Source of the DNA: Dromaius novaehollandiae
Lineage: Eukaryota > Chordata > Aves > Casuariiformes > Dromaiidae
Length of the DNA stretch: 64,000 bases
NCBI RefSeq assembly: GCF_036370855.1
Contig: NC_088101.1
Location: 6,951,501 to 7,015,500 of the forward strand
Reading direction: 5' to 3'
Shown here: piece after piece, positions 60,701-64,000 of the stretch
How positions within the stretch are numbered: position 1 is the stretch's first letter
How the letters are laid out: the number at the start of each line of letters is the position of its first letter
The notes under the pieces: generated by a model
Database searches by the model: none
The model's input: the letters and a program-made list of their open reading frames with translations, nothing else
Told to the model about the DNA's origin: nothing
Made by a program: the position numbers and the translations under genes

Positions 60701-63700
60701 GATCTCCTGCCCCGAGCAGCTGGGGGCCCCCGGCGTGGGGCACTGCGGCTGCTGCCCGCCACGCGCGGGGGGCCTCGATGGACCGCCACCTCCACCAAGC
60801 TGCAACGACACCGACGCCGCGGGGAGGCACCGTGGGCGCCTGGCCGCGATACCACCGGCACCCCGTGGCTCCCGGCCAGGGCGGCTTCCCCAGCAGCACC
60901 CCGGGGCCATGCGAGCCCCACGCACCCCCCAGCTGTTGGCATCCGCGGGGCCTCCGGACACCGCCTTGGCCCATGGGGCAGCAGTGCAGCCACCAGCACC
61001 TACCTCCCGACAGGAACGCCAGGTCCTGCTGTTGCAGCCACGCGGTCGGCACTGTGTCCAGGAGGAGGCCTGGCATGAGGATGCCACTGTCAGGACATGG
61101 CCACAGCCATCGCCATGGCCCCAACCCCACCTCGACCTCAACCTCGACCCCTGACCCCGACCCGACCCAATGCGGCCGCGAGCAGTGCCAGAACCCAGCG
61201 CTGCCTCTCACCCAGGACGTGGACGGCTGCTGCCTGCGGCGCCACGCAGCTCCCCATGCAGCAGCTCCGGGCTGTGCTCCAGAGCCTCTCCAGCAGCACG
61301 GGGCAGTCTTGGGCCTGGGGCAACACAGGGGCGCAGGAGCTCTTCGCTGGCTCCAAGCGCCCCTCCGTCCCCCCTCCATCCTCCCTCCACCCACGGCCCA
61401 GGCCCACGTGGCCCCCCGGCGCGAGAGCCACAGGGCGGGCGGCCGGCGCAGGGACACGGCCCCAGCGCAGCGCTCGCTCACCAGGTGCCTGCAGATCTCA
61501 TCCTGCAGCTCGGCCGCGCTCAGCCCGATGCTTGCGGCGATGCGCTGCCGCACCCTCTTTGACCCCAGAAACGGGGCACACAGGTGCAGGGAGACCTTGC
61601 ACGCCTGGAAAAGAGCACCGGGCCTGGTCACGGGGATGCTGCGCGCCTGTCCCGGAGCTGAGCGAGGAACCTCGCCGCCGCAGCAGCACCAGCCAAGGCC
61701 TGCGGACACGTCGGCAACACGCGCCGGCCAGAGCAGCCCAAGGGCTCTTACGTTGCAGACGGCCGGGGCCGGGTCCCCGAGGTGCAGCACCAGGCTGGGA
61801 AATGCCGCCTCCACCTCTCTGCTGAAAAATGACCTCCTCCGAGAGGCGGAGGAGGCCAGGGCGCCATAGAGGACGAAGGCCGAGCGGCGCAGCACCTCTT
61901 CCTCCTGCAATGAGAAAGGCCGTTGGGCAGAGGCTGCGAGCGAGGGCGCCGCGCACGAGCCACGTGGCCCCAGCGGGGTGCTGCCCGCGGGGGACGGCGG
62001 CCCCGCGACGACTCCCACCTGCCGACAGGAGAACGAGCGACTCCACTCACCGCCCCCCAGAACGCCCGGCTGGCCCTGGAGATCTCTTCAAAGGCAGAGC
62101 CCACGGCCCTCGCCTCCAGCAGCCCCAGCACCTTCGCCAGCACCAGCAGGCTCTCGGCAGCCACCTCTGTGCTGGCCGCGTCCTCCAGGCCTCTGAGCAG
62201 CACCGACACCACGGCCGCCCCGTGCCTCCGCAGCTGCAGAGCGACAGGCGCATGAACTGCTCACTGCTCCCACCTCTCACCGCTGCTCTCCGCTGCGGCG
62301 CCAAGGACGGCACTTGCCGGAGCAAGCCCGGAGCAGACCCCAGCCACAGGAGCCCCAGCCGGCACCCCGTGTCCCCTTTGCCACCCTGATGATGCCAGAG
62401 CGAGGAGTGCGGCCTCAGCACGGCCCCGCGCCTGCCTCTGCTCCTCTCTCCGGGCTCCTCAAGCCCCCCGGGCAGCTCTCCACTCCGGGCTGCGCTCAGA
62501 GCCCAGGAAAGGCCGCCTCACCTTCGCGGGTGCTCCGCTGGCCGCGTTGCCCAGACCTCTCACGGCCATCTGCCGCACGGTGCTGACGGGGTCGCGCGCT
62601 CTCTCCCCCAAGGCCTCTAGGAGCGGCTTCAGCAGCTTCCTCTCCTCCACTAGCTTGTCCTTCATCAGCTGCAATCAAGTCACGTGGCCGCTAGCATCGG
62701 CCGCGATTCGCGCCGGGCGAGACGCAGGAACCCCTCCGAGCCCCCCCTGCTCTGCTGCTGCCTCACCTCGGCAAAGAAAGCTGTGGCCGTGAGCCGCAGG
62801 TTGGCAGAGGGCGAATCCAGCCAGGGGAAGAGGCTCTGCAGCAGGCGCTGTGGGACGAGCTCTGCACGGAGCAGCACGCTGCGCACAGAGCACGAGCAGG
62901 CTCGTGACACGCAGTCACGCGGGACGGCCGCAGGCCGCGACTCCCACCTTCTCCCGCTCCCACGCAGACACCGCTCTGCACCTCAGCAGAGCTCCCAAGC
63001 GCGCAGGAAGCTCCCAGCAGCCCTTTCCCCGGGCGCATCCCGGGCTCTCACCTCGCCAGGAGACACACGCCGGTGCTGTGAGCCCGGGGCTCTGCCAGGG
63101 ACGCCCACGCTCCCTGCTCCCGGAGCAGCCGCAGCCACCGATTGTCCAGGCACCTCGCCAGCACCAGCTCCAATGCCGCCACAAAAAGGCTGGTGAAAAA
63201 ACCCAAAGAAAGCTCCAGGCACAGCAGTTTGGGGGAAGATTTCTCTTCAGCAGAGCCCCGCAACGGCCCCCGGCCGCAACACAGTTTATGGGCAGGAACG
63301 ACCGTGCTGCGGCCAAATCCCCAGGCGCGCTGCCCTGCAGCGACCAGTCCCACCACCTCACGGAGGCAGCCCAGTGCCAGCGGGACAATTGGGTGCTCCT
63401 GCAAGGCCATGGACCGCACGACCAAAGACCTGGGGCACAGGCCAGCCCTGCCCCTGCCCCTACTCCTGCCACTGCCGCTCCTCACCTGCCCGGCATGTCA
63501 GCGCTCTCCAGGTCCCCAACGGACGGTGCCAGCTCCTCCCCCAGCGCCTCGCTGACCTGCCTCAGAAGGCCGGGAAGCAGGTAGGGAAGCAGGCGCTGGA
63601 CCAGTGTCTTCCTCTGCAGCACTGACACCACCTCGCAGAGGGCGTGGGTGATCTGCAGAGAAATCCAACCAAGAGCCACCTGGTAAAACAAGGGCTTTTC

Positions 63701-64000
63701 CCACCAGCCACGGCCCCTGCCAGCCAGGGAGCTTTCACTGTCTCCAATTCTCACTGCAGCGACAGCCTTGCGGCCCAGCAGCAGCAAACTGTCCCGGCTC
63801 CCCACACTGCTAACGCTGTCGCCACCCCGGCACAGCACCCCGCGAGGCTCCACGGGCACTCGCAAAGGGCACAAAACTCCCTTGTGCAGAAGCACGAGCT
63901 GGAAAGCAGATGTGGAGTGGCACTAATGCCTGGGCCGCTGACCGTACCGTGCGAGGCTCCAGGGCAGCCTGGCTGCTGCCCAGCTCCCGAGTGCAGCACT
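60696..64000 (-). CDS. MROH2B-like: second MROH gene copy, 3' part (exons 31-41)
   Basis: Near-identical copy of the last exons of the neighbouring MROH gene, cut by the window end. Exons: 63948-64000 (partial, equivalent to exon 31), 63486-63652, 63052-63189, 62767-62878, 62522-62668, 62051-62233, 61752-61904, 61482-61604, 61212-61314, 61004-61069 and 60696-60799. Splice sites and phases are all kept. In the exons I compared by eye I saw synonymous changes (in the equivalents of exons 37 and 38) and one replacement, Ser to Tyr at the position equal to residue 1191 (LLPYLLPG). The gene may be intact beyond the window. It reads in the same direction as copy 1, so the pair is a head-to-tail tandem with the retroviral fossil between. 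Confidence 0.85.

Larger units (their letters stand above)
59225..64000 (+). repeat. segmental duplication, copy 2 (continues past window)
   Basis: Direct-orientation match to 39912-44721 at about 99% by eye. It lacks 33 bp of a CCCGCC-rich stretch (present at about 40138-40170), has small VNTR indels, a one-base insertion near 60929 and a 2-bp loss near 63285. It brings with it the module island (copy C), the VNTR and the 3' part of a second MROH gene. Confidence 0.95.

Noticed and set aside
1-64000. CRISPR arrays, operons or bacterial elements
   Set aside because: Spliced genes, CpG islands, poly(A) signals and satellites show vertebrate DNA; no spaced identical short repeats of CRISPR type exist.

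Overview
This is eukaryotic, vertebrate-type DNA: genes are split into short exons with GT/AG introns, and the window has CpG islands, minisatellites, microsatellites and a gammaretrovirus-like fossil. A bird is the best guess. Compact introns, GC-rich microchromosome-like stretches and repeated copies of a maestro heat-like repeat (MROH) gene fit that, but nothing here proves the class.

Layout. 1-2540: two tandem CpG-island-plus-minisatellite modules in plus orientation. 2750-3960: a GC-rich 349-bp tandem repeat. 4.3-13.2 kb: AT-richer DNA with exon-like blocks of an unrecognised minus-strand gene. 16.1-17.7 kb: G-rich minisatellite, another copy of the module in minus orientation, and a C-rich minisatellite. 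17.74-18.63 kb: the broken 3' end of an MROH paralogue, ending almost at a 169-bp satellite array (18.88-19.59 kb). 19.6-32.4 kb: no convincing gene, but a decayed inverted copy of part of the 6-kb locus near 31 kb. 32.43-37.13 kb: a 4.7-kb block made almost only of C and T. 38.0-41.3 kb: CpG island, AT-rich degenerate repeats, another module, a second CpG island and a C-rich VNTR.

41.42-56.76 kb (minus strand) is the main gene. I could place 41 exons with consensus splice sites whose phases all agree, giving an open frame of about 1,598 codons from a Kozak-type ATG to a stop inside the poly(A) signal. It matches the MROH1/MROH2 architecture from end to end. 57.6-59.15 kb is a gammaretrovirus-like pol fossil on the minus strand. 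From 59.225 kb to the window end the sequence is a near-identical direct copy of 39.91-44.72 kb, so a second MROH copy enters the window with its last 11 exons. The join between fossil and duplication contains 59 bp copied from an intron of the first MROH gene.

The repeated theme is an MROH 3' end followed by a C-rich VNTR, a CpG island and a TTTTGGGG-type minisatellite. This arrangement occurs at 17.7, 41.4 and 60.7 kb, and module-only copies occur at 1-2.5 kb. This suggests the module and MROH tails were duplicated together, and that module copies may serve as promoters or recombination sites. All functional statements beyond splice signals, reading frames and repeat matches are inference; no database search was possible.
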